Assembly: GCA_000010565.1 (NCBI GenBank)
Contig: AP009389.1
Location: 2,852,001 to 2,916,000 of the forward strand
Length of the DNA: 64,000 nt
Origin: Pelotomaculum thermopropionicum SI
GTDB taxonomy: Bacteria; Bacillota; Desulfotomaculia; Desulfotomaculales; Pelotomaculaceae
Direction of reading: 5' to 3'
Shown: positions 1 through 8,806 of the stretch, in pieces
Layout of the letters: every line of letters starts with the position of its first letter
How positions within the stretch are numbered: position 1 is the first letter of the stretch
Notes under the pieces: model-generated
Databases searched by the model: none
What the model saw: only the letters and a program-made list of their open reading frames with translations
Told to the model about the DNA's origin: nothing
Position numbers and translations under genes: made by a program

Positions 1-449
1 CCTGCCGGAACTCTGACAGCTCCTGGCGCATGGTTGCCTGCTCCTGCCGGAACTCTGACAGCTCCTGGCGCATGGTTACCTGCTCCTGCCGGAACTCTGA
101 CAGCTCCTGGCGCATGGTTGCCTGCTCCTGCCGGAACTCTGACAGCTCCTGGCGCATGGTCGCCTGCTCCTGCCGGAATTCTGACAGCTCCTGGCGCATG
201 GTCGCCTGCTCCTGCCGGAACTCTGACAGCTCCTGGCGCATGGTCGCCTGCTCCTGCCGGAACTCTGACAGCTCCTGGCGCATGGTTGCCTGCTCCTGCC
301 GGAACTCTGACAGCTCCTGGCGCATGGTTACCTGCTCCTGCCGGAACTCTGACAGCTCCTGGCGCATGGTTGCCTGCTCCTGCCGGAACTCTGACAGCTC
401 CTGGCGCATGGTCGCCTGCTCCTGCCGGAATTCTGACAACTCCTCCGCC
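1..449. repeat. 42-bp tandem repeat, ten full units plus a partial
   Basis: Units begin at 1, 43, 85, 127, 169, 211, 253, 295, 337 and 379, with a partial copy from 421. They differ only at a few bases: GGTTGC, GGTTAC or GGTCGC at one codon, and AACTC versus AATTC at another. The period is a multiple of three and lies inside the minus-strand coiled-coil gene, so copy-number change keeps the frame. Such near-identity is expected of recent slippage or unequal crossing-over. Confidence 0.95.
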
Positions 450-493
450 AGCCCGTCGATTTTTTTAAGGATGAGATCCAGCTTATCAGTCAT
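1..493 (-). CDS. Coiled-coil repeat protein (3' end outside window)
   Basis: The frame is open from an ATG at 493 to the left edge, so the C-terminus is missing. The N-terminus (MTDKLDLILKKIDGLAEEL) is followed by at least ten near-identical 14-residue units of the form (A/V)TMRQELSEFRQEQ. Fourteen residues is exactly two heptads, and hydrophobic M, L and F recur at spacing suited to a long alpha-helical coiled coil. There are no cysteines, signal peptide or membrane segment in the visible part. It starts 54 bp downstream of the transketolase C subunit on the same strand and may be co-transcribed. Function is not recognisable; a structural or tethering role is only an inference. Confidence 0.7.
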   Translation of the reverse strand, partial: MTDKLDLILKKIDGLAEELSEFRQEQATMRQELSEFRQEQATMRQELSEFRQEQVTMRQELSEFRQEQATMRQELSEFRQEQATMRQELSEFRQEQATMRQELSEFRQEQATMRQELSEFRQEQATMRQELSEFRQEQVTMRQELSEFRQEQATMRQELSEFRQ

Positions 494-547
494 GCCCGGC
501 TGCCCCCCTTTGGATAATTATACCACACCATCGCGGCGGCGCATATA

Positions 548-1492
548 CTACCCGTCCTTTCTGGCAACGACCTCCTTCACCGCCATGGCCAGGGCCTCCG
601 GTGTAAGTCCGAACTTTTCGAGAAGCTCAGAAGGAGTGCCGGATTCGCCGAACCTGTCCGGTATGCCCACCCGCTTCACCGGAACAGGGCAGTTTTCCAT
701 AACCGCCTCGGCCACGGCGCTTCCAAGGCCGCCGATGATGCTGTGCTCCTCGGCGGTTACCAGGGCGCCTGTACTTCTGGCGGCCCTGACAACAGCATCG
801 ATGTCCAGGGGTTTGATGGTATGAATATCCAGTACACCGGCCTCAATTCCTTCCCCGGCCAGCAGGTTCGCCGCCTCCAGGGCGGCCGAAACCATAATGC
901 CCGTGGCAATAATGGTGGCGTCCCTTCCCTCCTTCATCGTTACCGCCCTGCCGGGCACAAACCGGAAGCCGGGCCCGTGCAGCACCGGCACGCCGGAGCG
1001 GCCCAGGCGGATGTAAACGGGTCCTTTTATGTCAGCCGCCGCCCTGACTGCAGCAGCCGTCTCAACGGCATCGGCCGGTACAAACACGGTCATATTGGGC
1101 AGCACCCGCATGAGGGCTATGTCCTCCACCGACTGGTGGGAGCCCCCGTCCTCCCCTACGGTGATTCCGGCATGACTGGCCCCTATTTTAACGTTGAGCG
1201 CCGAATAGGCCACGCTGTTGCGAACCTGCTCGAAGGCCCGGCCGGTGGCAAAAATGGCAAACGAGCTGCAGAAGGGAATCTTGCCGGCCGCGGCCAGCCC
1301 GGCCGCCGTCGCGATCATGTTCTGCTCGGCCACTCCCATGTCAAAAAACCGCTCGGGAAAATGCTTTCCAAAGTCTATAGTCTTGGTGGACTTGGCCAGG
1401 TCGGCGTCCAGGACCACCACACCGGGGTTTTCCTGGCCCAGTTGCAAAAGCGCCTCGCCGTAAGCCTCTCTGGTTGCTATCTTTTTGCTCAT
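548..1492 (-). CDS. Transketolase, C-terminal subunit
   Basis: This 314-residue protein carries the pyrimidine-binding and C-terminal domains of transketolase, which moves two-carbon ketol units between sugar phosphates in the non-oxidative pentose phosphate pathway. The FDMGVAEQNM segment (around residue 50) contains the glutamate that activates the thiamine cofactor; GEDGGSHQ and the C-terminal HSIIGGLG region are also typical. The enzyme is split, with the thiamine-pyrophosphate half encoded immediately upstream (33 bp gap). The start is supported by a GGGGGAG Shine-Dalgarno. Split transketolases are common in this branch of Firmicutes and archaea. Confidence 0.95.
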   Translation of the reverse strand: MSKKIATREAYGEALLQLGQENPGVVVLDADLAKSTKTIDFGKHFPERFFDMGVAEQNMIATAAGLAAAGKIPFCSSFAIFATGRAFEQVRNSVAYSALNVKIGASHAGITVGEDGGSHQSVEDIALMRVLPNMTVFVPADAVETAAAVRAAADIKGPVYIRLGRSGVPVLHGPGFRFVPGRAVTMKEGRDATIIATGIMVSAALEAANLLAGEGIEAGVLDIHTIKPLDIDAVVRAARSTGALVTAEEHSIIGGLGSAVAEAVMENCPVPVKRVGIPDRFGESGTPSELLEKFGLTPEALAMAVKEVVARKDG

Positions 1493-1525
1493 GAGAACTG
1501 CTCCCCCTCCCCGCGTTTTTAGGGC

Positions 1526-2347
1526 CTATACCCCCCGCTCAAGCTCCGCCAGCGCCCTTTCCGCCTCTCCCGGCTTCGGCGCGACGCCGTGCCAGCCCAC
1601 CTGGTGCTCCATAAAGGAGACGCCCTTTCCCTTAACCGTTTCGGCCACAATCATGACCGGCTTCCCTTTAACCGCCCTGGCCTCGTCCAGGGCGGCCAGA
1701 ATCTGCTTAAAATCATGCCCGTCAATAGAAATTACATGCCAGCCAAAAGCGCGCCATTTCTCGGCCAGCGGTTCGGGTGACATTACCTCCCGCACCGGCC
1801 CGTCAATCTGGAAGCCGTTGTGGTCCAGAAAGGCTGTTACGTTGTCCAGCTTATAGTGGGCGGCGGACATGGCGGCCTCCCAGACCTGGCCTTCCTGAAC
1901 CTCCCCGTCCCCTAGCAGGACATAAACGCGGTAATCTTTTTTGTCAATTTTTGCGGCCAGGGCCATGCCGTTGGCGGCGGAAAGCCCCTGGCCCAGAGAA
2001 CCCGTCGACATTTCAACCCCCGGCAGCTTGCGCATGTCCGGATGCCCCTGCAGCCTGCTGCCGAACCTGCGCAGGGTCATCAACTCCTGCACCGGAAAAA
2101 AGCCCCGCTCGGCCAGGGCAGCGTAAAGAACCGGGGCGGCATGCCCCTTGGACAGCACAAAGCGGTCCCGGTCCGGCCAGTCCGGGCGGGAAGGGTCAAG
2201 GCGCAGTTCATGAAAGTAAAGGGCGGTAACGATGTCGGCCGCCGACAGGGAGCCGCCCGGGTGCCCCGACCCGGCCTCGCACAGCATTTTTATAATATGT
2301 ATCCTTATTTCCTTCGCCTTTTTCTTAAGCTCTTCAATCTTATCCAT
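1526..2347 (-). CDS. Transketolase, N-terminal subunit
   Basis: A 273-residue thiamine-pyrophosphate-binding half of transketolase. It has SKGHAAP near residue 65 and GDGEVQEGQVWE near residue 145, the conserved substrate and TPP/Mg motifs. The frame extends 19 codons further upstream, but the ATG at 2347 is preferred because GGGGTGA sits 5 bases ahead of it and the protein then begins MDKIEELKKKAKEIR, as homologues do. This start overlaps the yitT stop codon by 8 bp, suggesting translational coupling. It pairs with the downstream C subunit to form one active enzyme. Confidence 0.93.
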   Translation of the reverse strand: MDKIEELKKKAKEIRIHIIKMLCEAGSGHPGGSLSAADIVTALYFHELRLDPSRPDWPDRDRFVLSKGHAAPVLYAALAERGFFPVQELMTLRRFGSRLQGHPDMRKLPGVEMSTGSLGQGLSAANGMALAAKIDKKDYRVYVLLGDGEVQEGQVWEAAMSAAHYKLDNVTAFLDHNGFQIDGPVREVMSPEPLAEKWRAFGWHVISIDGHDFKQILAALDEARAVKGKPVMIVAETVKGKGVSFMEHQVGWHGVAPKPGEAERALAELERGV

Positions 2348-3200
2348 TCCCGTCACCCCGTTGTTTATATTCTTTAAAGCCCTCCCCCAGTACCTCGTGC
2401 ACATCCGCCAGGATCACAAAGGCCCGCGGGTCGACTCCGTAAATTATATCCTTCAGGCGGGTTATTTCCGACCTGTTTACCACCGAAAGAAGAACTTCCC
2501 TCTCAGCCCCCGTGTACACGCCGCGGGCCGGCCAGACGGTAGCCCCCCGGTTCAACCCTTTCACTATGGCTGCGGCTATTTCCGCCGGCCGGTCCGATAT
2601 GATGAAAAAAGCTTTGGCGTAGCTGAACCCCTCCTGAACCATGTCAATCAGCCAGGCCGTGACAAATATTGTAATCAGGGCGTACATGGCCAGTTCGGCC
2701 GAACTAAAGGTCATCCCGGCGGCTAATACCACCGCGCCGTCCACCAGAAAGAGCAGTTGCCCGATGTTTACTCCCGTGTAGGTCCTTAATATGGCGGCAG
2801 CGAGGTCCGTGCCGCCGGTGGTGCCCCTGTACTTAAAAACCAGCCCCAGGCCCAACCCCACCATCACGCCGCCAAAAAGGCTGGCCAGGAGGAGATCGCG
2901 GGTGGGCACGGGCAAAAAGGGGGCCATCAGGTCAACGGCCAGGGAAAGGGCAACGGTGCCGTAAAGGGAACGAAAGCCAAAGCGCAGCCCCAGGCGGTAA
3001 ATGCCCATGATAAAAAGAGGAACGTTCAAGGCAAGCATGGCCGCCCCTACCGGCACGTTTAACAGGTAATGGAGTATGGTGGCAATGCCGCTGACACCGC
3101 CGGCGGCAATTTTGTTGGGAATCAGAAAGAGATCCAGCCCGAGGGCGGTTAACAGCACACCGGCGCTGACACCGGCAATCTCCCAGATCAGCTTGACCAT
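2340..3200 (-). CDS. YitT-family membrane protein (DUF161 + DUF2179)
   Basis: About 286 residues. The first two thirds hold roughly five to six hydrophobic segments, including GGVSGIATIL and the conserved YRGTTGGTDL. The C-terminal soluble domain (VVNRSEITRLKDII) is DUF2179, which has a ferredoxin-like fold. The family is widespread in Firmicutes, and its transport or regulatory role is unsettled. A GTG at 3212 is in frame, but GGAG overlaps it, whereas the ATG at 3200 has GGAG 11 bases upstream, so I use that. It overlaps the transketolase N subunit. Confidence 0.88.
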   Translation of the reverse strand: MVKLIWEIAGVSAGVLLTALGLDLFLIPNKIAAGGVSGIATILHYLLNVPVGAAMLALNVPLFIMGIYRLGLRFGFRSLYGTVALSLAVDLMAPFLPVPTRDLLLASLFGGVMVGLGLGLVFKYRGTTGGTDLAAAILRTYTGVNIGQLLFLVDGAVVLAAGMTFSSAELAMYALITIFVTAWLIDMVQEGFSYAKAFFIISDRPAEIAAAIVKGLNRGATVWPARGVYTGAEREVLLSVVNRSEITRLKDIIYGVDPRAFVILADVHEVLGEGFKEYKQRGDGNG

Positions 3201-3390
3201 AACTGCGGACACTCCAGAAAGTATAAGGTGCCTGCCATTTCTAGGATATCCAGAACCCGCCGGAGCTATTAAACGGCATACCTGTAATTATTCTTTCCGG
3301 GCCAGGAAATTCCTCCCCGCCCTTAAAGAACAAAATCGCCCTTCGATTATCCGCAGGCGGTCATTCGCGGCGCATTAAGGGCGGTGCAAA

Positions 3391-3601
3391 GGCGGTGCTT
3401 TGTCACCGCTCACTCCGGTGCTCCGCGCCGACAGCACTTGCTGCTTGCTTCGGGCGAAATTGGGCCGCCCTCAACTCACCGTCCTGGTTCGGTTCGGGCT
3501 GGTGCGGACATCCCTGTCCGCACCCCCAATTTCGCAACCTCGCCGCGCAGAGTGCTGTTACCGGCGCTACGCAAGTCGTTCGCTTTTGACAAAGCACCGC
3601 C
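3391..3601. repeat. Imperfect palindromic element, about 210 bp
   Basis: The ends are a perfect 14-bp inverted repeat, GGCGGTGCTTTGTC at 3391-3404 and its complement at 3588-3601. Inner arms also pair: GCGAAATTGGG against CCCAATTTCGC, and GCGCCGACAGCACT against AGTGCTGTTACCGGCGC. The apex contains the small hairpin GTGCGGACA..TGTCCGCAC. Frames through it are open by composition only and match nothing I know. It occupies most of the 505-bp gap between yitT and prfB. It looks like a non-autonomous (MITE-like or REP-like) element. Confidence 0.65.
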
Positions 3602-3663
3602 CTATAGAAAAGTTTTCGCAAGCCCACAGGTCAATTATTAACATTTCTTTAAAACATACTTAC

Positions 3664-3695
3664 TAATAATAAAACCGCTGCATGGTACAGCGGTT
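3664..3695 (-). terminator. Rho-independent terminator of prfB
   Basis: Read on the minus strand, AACCGCTG pairs with CAGCGGTT around a 7-base loop and is followed by TTATTATTA. It lies 11 bases past the prfB stop codon. Confidence 0.6.
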
Positions 3696-3705
3696 CCCGC
3701 AACGC

Positions 3706-4816
3706 TTACCTGTTTTGAGCCCTGGCGTTTTCCCTCAGGTAAGCGGCAATAAAGGAGTCGATCTCCCCGTCCATAACCGCCCCGACGTTTCCGGTTTCGT
3801 GGCCGGTGCGGTGATCCTTGACCAGGCTGTACGGATGGAAGACGTAAGAGCGGATCTGGCTTCCCCAGGCTATCTCCTGCTGCTCGCCGCGCAGGGCTGC
3901 CAGTTCGGCCTCCTTTTTGCGCAACTCCAGGTCGATCAGCCTGGCTTTAAGCATCTTCATTGCTGCCAGGCGGTTGGCCAGTTGGGAGCGCTCGTTCTGG
4001 CAGGTTACCACAATACCGGTGGGAAGGTGGGTAATCCGCACCGCCGAATCAGTCTTGTTCACATGCTGGCCCCCGGCCCCGCCGGAGCGGAAGGTGTCTA
4101 TTTTTAAATCATCGGGGTTAATTTTTACGTCCACCTCATCGTCCACCTCCGGCAGCACATCCACCGAGGCAAACGAGGTGTGGCGCCGTCCCGCCGCGTC
4201 AAAGGGCGAAATGCGCACCAACCGGTGCACCCCTTTTTCCGAGCGCAGGTAGCCGTAGGCATTCGGGCCGATCACCTCGATGGTAGCGCTTTTGGTGCCC
4301 GCCTCGTCACCCGGCAGCAGGTCCAGAACCTCCACCTTAAAGCCGCGCCGCTCCGCCCAGCGGGTATACATGCGGAGGAGCATTTCCACCCAGTCCTGCG
4401 CTTCGGTGCCCCCGGCCCCGGCGTGAAGGGCCACAATAGCGTTGCCCCGGTCGTACGGCCCGCTTAAAAGCACGGTCAGCTCCATTTCGGCCACTTTTTG
4501 CGCCACTACGGCCAGACCTTGCTTCACTTCCGCCGCGGCCGCCTCGTCTTCCTCCTCTTCTCCCAGTTCGGCCAGCACTTCCAGATCCTCCAGGTCCTTA
4601 TCCAGCCTCTGAAAAACCGCCACCCTGTCCCGCAGGCTTGACAGGCGCTGGACGGCTTTCTGGGCCTTTTCCTGCCCGTCCCAGAAGCCCGGTTCGAGCA
4701 TTTGCCTTTCCAGCAAGGCAATTTCAGCTTCTTTTTTTTCTATGTCAAAGAGAAACCCTCAAATCTTCCACCCGGTTGCGGAGAGACCCCAGCTCCCGCT
4801 TCAATTCCGCAAACAT
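3706..4816 (-). CDS. prfB: Peptide chain release factor 2 (programmed +1 frameshift)
   Basis: RF2 recognises UGA and UAA and releases the nascent chain on the ribosome. The zero frame starts at ATG 4816 (a second ATG lies at 4819), runs 23 codons to CTT and meets an in-frame TGA at 4745-4747. A +1 slip gives CTT-GAC and continues for 346 residues, about 369 in total. The specificity tripeptide SPF ([10 protein letters not shown]) and the catalytic GGQ ([11 protein letters not shown]) are both present. The slippage site has the canonical AGGG stimulator. The gene sits 65 bp downstream of secA, a conserved order in Firmicutes. Confidence 0.97.
4744..4759 (-). promoter_or_regulatory. prfB programmed frameshift signal
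   Basis: On the mRNA sense the site reads AGGGTTTCTCTTTGAC: a Shine-Dalgarno-like AGGG, then the CTT TGA C slippery stop. This is the classic autoregulatory site at which low RF2 lets the ribosome slip past its own UGA. Confidence 0.95.
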
Positions 4817-4880
4817 CATCTCACCATACCTTTCAGGAATGCAATCTGAAACTGCTGAATTCCGGCCGCCTGCTGCGTTT

Positions 4881-7541
4881 TTACACCGCCTCGGCCCGGC
4901 CGCAGCACTTTTTATACTTCCTGCCGCTGCCGCACGGGCAGGGGTCGTTGCGCCCCACCTTGTTTTCCCGGCGGGCCGGCTGCTTCGGCCCTTCTTCAGC
5001 GTAGCGGTTTTCAACCACCCGGCGGCTTTGCCGCTGCTGCTGGGGCTGGACCACGTTCACCCGGAAGATGTAGCGCACCACATCGTCCTGGATGGAGGCA
5101 ATCATGTTCTGGAACATCTCGTACCCCTCGAATTTATACTCAACCAGGGGATCCTTCTGCCCGTAAGCGCGCAGGCCGATGCCCTCCCTGAGCTGGTCCA
5201 TGGCGTCCAGGTGGTCCATCCATTTCTCATCCACAATGCGGAGCATGATCACCCGCTCGATTTCCCGCATGGTGTCCGCGCCCAGTTCCTGCTCCCTGGC
5301 GTCGTACGCCGCCCGGGAGCGCTCGGTTAAAAATTCCTGCAGCTCCCTGCGGCTCATGCCGGCCAGGTCTCCGGCAGTAAGCCCGTGGCCGGGCAGAAAA
5401 AGATGCTCGGCATGTTCCAGCAGCCCCTTCAAGTCCCACTCTTCGGGGTGAACTCCTTCCGGCGCGTAAGTATTTACGGCGCGCTCCACGCAGGTGCCGA
5501 TCATTTCCAGGACGTTTTCCTTCAGGTTTTCCCCGGTCAGAACCTGGCGCCTCTGCCTGTAGATCAGCTCCCGCTGCTGGTTCATCACGTCGTCGTACTG
5601 CAGAACGTGCTTGCGGATGTCGAAGTTGCGGTTTTCCACCCGCTTCTGGGCCGCCTCGATGGACTTCGTGATCATCGCGTGCTCGATTGGCATATCCTCA
5701 TCAATGCCCAGGCGGTCCATAATACCCGCAATGTTTTCAGACCCGAAAAGGCGCATCAGGTCGTCTTCCAGGGAGCTGAAAAACTGGCTGGAGCCGGGGT
5801 CGCCCTGGCGGCCGCAGCGGCCGCGCAGCTGGTTGTCGATGCGGCGGCTCTCGTGCCGCTCCGTGCCGATGATGTGAAGCCCTCCCAGCTCAACCACCCG
5901 GCGGCGCTCCTCCTCGGTCTGCCGCCGGAACTTCTCCAGCAGGGCTTTGTAGGCGCCGTCCTGTTCCGCCGGCGCGCCGGCAATTTCTGCAGCCGCCTCG
6001 CACTCATGGCCCATCCGGCGCAGCTCGTTGCGGGCAAGAAATTCCGGGTTGCCCCCCAGCAGTATGTCGGTGCCCCGCCCGGCCATGTTGGTGGCAATGG
6101 TCACCGCCCCCAGGCGCCCGGCCTGGGCGACAATCTCCGCCTCTTTGTCGTGGTACTTGGCGTTCAAGACCTGGTGCGGGATGCCCCTCTTCTTCAGCAT
6201 GCCGCTTAACATCTCCGACTTTTCAATGGAGATGGTGCCTACCAGCACCGGCTGCCCCCTGGCGTGGCGGGCGGCAATCTCTTCCACCACCGCCCGGAAC
6301 TTGGCCTGTTCGGTCTTGTATATGACATCCGGCAGGTCCTTGCGGATCATCGGCTTATTGGTGGGAATGACCACTACATCCAGGCCGTATATCTTTTTAA
6401 ACTCCTGCTCCTCGGTGGCCGCCGTGCCGGTCATGCCGGCCAGCTTGCGGTACATCCTGAAGTAGTTCTGAAAGGTAATGGTGGCCAGGGTCTGAGACTC
6501 CCGCTCGATCTTGACCCCTTCCTTGGCCTCAATGGCCTGATGCAGCCCGTCGCTGTAACGCCTGCCGAACATCAGCCGGCCGGTGAACTCGTCGACGATA
6601 ATGACCTGGCCGTCCTTCACAACGTAGTCCCGGTCCCTCTTCATCAGGGCATGGGCCTTCAAAGCCTGGTTCAGGTGGTGGGTAAGCTCGATGTTCCTGT
6701 CGTCGTACAGGTTTTCAACGCCGAGCATCTTCTCCACCTTGGCCACGCCGGTCTCGGTAATGACCACGGTGTGGGCCTTTTCGTCCACGTTATAGTCTAC
6801 CTCCGGCACCAGCCGGGGCACAATCCTGGCAAAGGTATAGTACAGGTCGGTGGACTTTTCCGCCTGGCCCGATATGATCAGCGGCGTCCTGGCCTCGTCA
6901 ATCAGGATGCTGTCCACCTCGTCCACGATGGCGTAGTTGAGCTCCCGCTGGACGAGCTGGTCCGGATGAAGGGCCATGTTGTCCCGCAGGTAGTCAAAAC
7001 CGAACTCGTTGTTGGTGCCGTAGGTAACATCCGCCCGGTAGGAGCGCTTGCGCTCCTCCCAGTCCAGGCCGTGGACGATCAAACCCACGCTTAAACCCAG
7101 ATACTTGTATACCTGGCCCATCCACTCGCTGTCCCGGCGGGCCAGGTAGTCGTTGACCGTAACCACGTGCACGCCCTTGCCGGTCAAGGCGTTCAGGTAA
7201 ACTGGCAGGGTAGCCACCAGGGTTTTGCCCTCGCCGGTCTTCATTTCCGCAATGCGGCCCTGGTGCAGCACGATTCCGCCCATGAGCTGGACGTCGAAGT
7301 GCCTCATTCCCAGCACCCGCCGGGATGCCTCCCGGACTACGGCAAATGCCTCCGGGAGAATGCCGTCCAGGGACTCCCCCCGGTCCAGGCGATCCCGGAA
7401 AACCGCCGTCATGCCCTGCAGGTCGCCATCAGACTTGGCGGCTATTTCCGGCTCCAGCTTATTAATTTCATCGACAACCCGCTGCAGCTTTTTTATCTCG
7501 CGGGCGTTATCGTCAAGCCAGTCTTTTATAAATCCCAGCAT
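4881..7541 (-). CDS. secA: Preprotein translocase ATPase SecA
   Basis: An 886-residue motor that pushes secretory proteins through SecYEG. Visible features are Walker A ([11 protein letters not shown], about residue 100), Walker B ([12 protein letters not shown], about 210), the helicase-like second motor half ([17 protein letters not shown]), and a C-terminal zinc motif, [13 protein letters not shown]. The frame reaches a GTG at 7550, but that codon overlaps the AGGAG; the ATG at 7541 has AGGAG eight bases upstream and is chosen. It is separated from hpf by a terminator. Confidence 0.98.
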   Translation of the reverse strand: MLGFIKDWLDDNAREIKKLQRVVDEINKLEPEIAAKSDGDLQGMTAVFRDRLDRGESLDGILPEAFAVVREASRRVLGMRHFDVQLMGGIVLHQGRIAEMKTGEGKTLVATLPVYLNALTGKGVHVVTVNDYLARRDSEWMGQVYKYLGLSVGLIVHGLDWEERKRSYRADVTYGTNNEFGFDYLRDNMALHPDQLVQRELNYAIVDEVDSILIDEARTPLIISGQAEKSTDLYYTFARIVPRLVPEVDYNVDEKAHTVVITETGVAKVEKMLGVENLYDDRNIELTHHLNQALKAHALMKRDRDYVVKDGQVIIVDEFTGRLMFGRRYSDGLHQAIEAKEGVKIERESQTLATITFQNYFRMYRKLAGMTGTAATEEQEFKKIYGLDVVVIPTNKPMIRKDLPDVIYKTEQAKFRAVVEEIAARHARGQPVLVGTISIEKSEMLSGMLKKRGIPHQVLNAKYHDKEAEIVAQAGRLGAVTIATNMAGRGTDILLGGNPEFLARNELRRMGHECEAAAEIAGAPAEQDGAYKALLEKFRRQTEEERRRVVELGGLHIIGTERHESRRIDNQLRGRCGRQGDPGSSQFFSSLEDDLMRLFGSENIAGIMDRLGIDEDMPIEHAMITKSIEAAQKRVENRNFDIRKHVLQYDDVMNQQRELIYRQRRQVLTGENLKENVLEMIGTCVERAVNTYAPEGVHPEEWDLKGLLEHAEHLFLPGHGLTAGDLAGMSRRELQEFLTERSRAAYDAREQELGADTMREIERVIMLRIVDEKWMDHLDAMDQLREGIGLRAYGQKDPLVEYKFEGYEMFQNMIASIQDDVVRYIFRVNVVQPQQQRQSRRVVENRYAEEGPKQPARRENKVGRNDPCPCGSGRKYKKCCGRAEAV

Positions 7542-7562
7542 TTTTACCACTCCTAAATCTTA

Positions 7563-7605
7563 AATAAAAAGGATGGGCACAAAACAGCAGTTGTTGCACC
7601 ATCCT
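7563..7605 (-). terminator. Rho-independent terminator of hpf
   Basis: On the minus strand AGGATGG..CCATCCT forms a stem extended by GCACAA/TTGT pairs and is followed by TTTTTATTT. It separates hpf from secA. Confidence 0.75.
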
Positions 7606-7672
7606 ATTATTATACTTCACTTATATTGAAAACGTCAATTATGGCACTTTCTGGCAAACAGGCATTTATACT

Positions 7673-8200
7673 TTAAAACTCCGGCTCTATCAGCCCGTAG
7701 TTGCCGTCCTTGCGCCTGTAGACCACGTTTACCTGCTCGGTCTCGGCGTTTGAAAAAACAAAGAAACTGTGGCCCAGCAGGTTCATCTGAAGGATGGCCT
7801 CCTCCACCGGCATGGGCTTGATGGCAAAGCGCTTGGTCCTGACCAGGCGCGGGCCGTCCTCCTCTTCCGGCACGGCCGGTGCGGCAGTTTTATGGTCGTT
7901 GGTAAACCGGGCCCCCCGCTTTAGCAGCTTGCCCTTGTATTTCTCGATCTGCTTTTCCAGCTTATCCACCACCAGGTCGATGGAGGTGTACATATCGCCG
8001 GTGCTTTCCTCGCCCCTCAAAATCATCCCGTTAACCGGTATGGTTACCTCCACCCGGTGGGATTCCTTCTCCACGGCCAGCGTAACCTGGGCGTCCCCGA
8101 AATTGTCGATGTATTTATCCAGCTTTCCAACGCGCTTGACTACGTAGTCCTTTAAAGCATCGGTTACATCGATGTTCCTGCCGCGCACCTGTACTTTCAT
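7673..8200 (-). CDS. hpf: Ribosome hibernation promoting factor, long form
   Basis: A 175-residue long HPF. The N-terminal domain (VRGRNIDVTDALKDYV onward) has the ribosome-binding S30AE fold, and the C-terminal dimerisation domain (KRFAIKPMPVEEAILQM..LGHSFFVF) drives 100S ribosome dimers in stationary phase. A TTG at 8203 precedes the ATG at 8200; AAGGGGG nine bases ahead favours the ATG. It is followed by a terminator and then secA, as in many Firmicutes. Confidence 0.95.
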   Translation of the reverse strand: MKVQVRGRNIDVTDALKDYVVKRVGKLDKYIDNFGDAQVTLAVEKESHRVEVTIPVNGMILRGEESTGDMYTSIDLVVDKLEKQIEKYKGKLLKRGARFTNDHKTAAPAVPEEEDGPRLVRTKRFAIKPMPVEEAILQMNLLGHSFFVFSNAETEQVNVVYRRKDGNYGLIEPEF

Positions 8201-8283
8201 CAAAAGCCGCCCCCTTCAAGCGATATTGGTATTCCTATTATTCCCCAAATTAGCAAAAAACCCTTCTGAATCCTGCCGGCAAG

Positions 8284-8308
8284 TAAAAACCCCAGGCTAG
8301 CTGGGGTT
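8284..8308 (-). terminator. Terminator of the cold-shock gene
   Basis: On the minus strand AACCCCAG pairs with CCTGGGGTT around a CTAG loop and is followed by TTTTA. It is 11 bases past the stop codon. Confidence 0.8.
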
Positions 8309-8318
8309 TACCAGACAT

Positions 8319-8516
8319 TTATAATTTGATAACGTTGGCCGCTTGCGGCCCCCGAGCGCCTTCGACGATATCGAATTCAACTTTTTGCCCCTCTGCCAGG
8401 GTTTTAAAGCCTTCTTCCTGAATCGCCGAGAAGTGGACAAATACGTCCCCGCCATCCTCCCTCTCGATAAAACCGTACCCTTTTTCCTGGTTGAACCACT
8501 TAACCTTTCCTAACAA
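8319..8516 (-). CDS. Cold-shock domain protein (CspA family), TTG start
   Basis: A 65-residue single-domain nucleic-acid chaperone with RNP1 (KGYGFIE) and RNP2 (VFVHFSAI). The start is TTG at 8516, eight bases after AGGAGG. An ATG lies one base after that AGGAGG but is in another frame and closes after seven codons, so it is too close to be used and the TTG is the only start giving the conserved LGKVKWFN N-terminus. A sigma-A promoter and a terminator make it a one-gene unit. Confidence 0.95.
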   Translation of the reverse strand: MLGKVKWFNQEKGYGFIEREDGGDVFVHFSAIQEEGFKTLAEGQKVEFDIVEGARGPQAANVIKL

Positions 8517-8565
8517 AAAACATACCTCCTAAAAATTGATCCGCAGCCTTCGCCTGCGTAATGCC

Positions 8566-8594
8566 ATGTTAACACAGGGGAATACGGTTGTCAA
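8566..8594 (-). promoter_or_regulatory. Sigma-A promoter of the cold-shock gene
   Basis: On the minus strand TTGACA, a 17-base spacer and TAACAT. The expected transcription start gives a leader of about 43 nt before the TTG codon. Confidence 0.8.
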
Positions 8595-8806
8595 GCGATG
8601 GCCTCACTAAATTGCCGCCGGTATTTCAGGCCCGGCCGTGTCGAAAAATTTTTGGTAAAAATGCTGTTTGTGAAAAAAAACTTGTGGATAATGTGAATAA
8701 GGTTGTTAATAACTTAAAAATCAAACGTCTTATGTGTGAGTAAATCATTCAACCGGAGAAAATTATGTCAAATAATGTAAATGCCTGGCACGATTTTTGT
8801 AGAAAC
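8595..8806. other. Non-coding gap between cspA-like gene and comFC
   Basis: AT-rich sequence with no frame of interest. It contains one perfect DnaA box (TTATCCACAA on the minus strand, 8682-8691), but no cluster of boxes and no AT-rich unwinding array, so it is not an origin. Confidence 0.5.

Noticed and set aside
30-824. Long plus-strand frames through the 42-bp repeats and into the transketolase gene
   Set aside because: They are antisense shadows: the minus strand has a sensible coiled-coil gene and a clear transketolase, and the plus-strand peptides are Cys/Ser/Arg-rich low-complexity repeats.
3384-3641. Several overlapping frames in the palindromic element before prfB
   Set aside because: Both strands are open at once because of base composition; none matches a protein family or has a ribosome site.
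8682-8691. Perfect DnaA box suggesting a replication origin
   Set aside because: Only one box is present, with no cluster, no AT-rich unwinding array and no dnaA/dnaN nearby.
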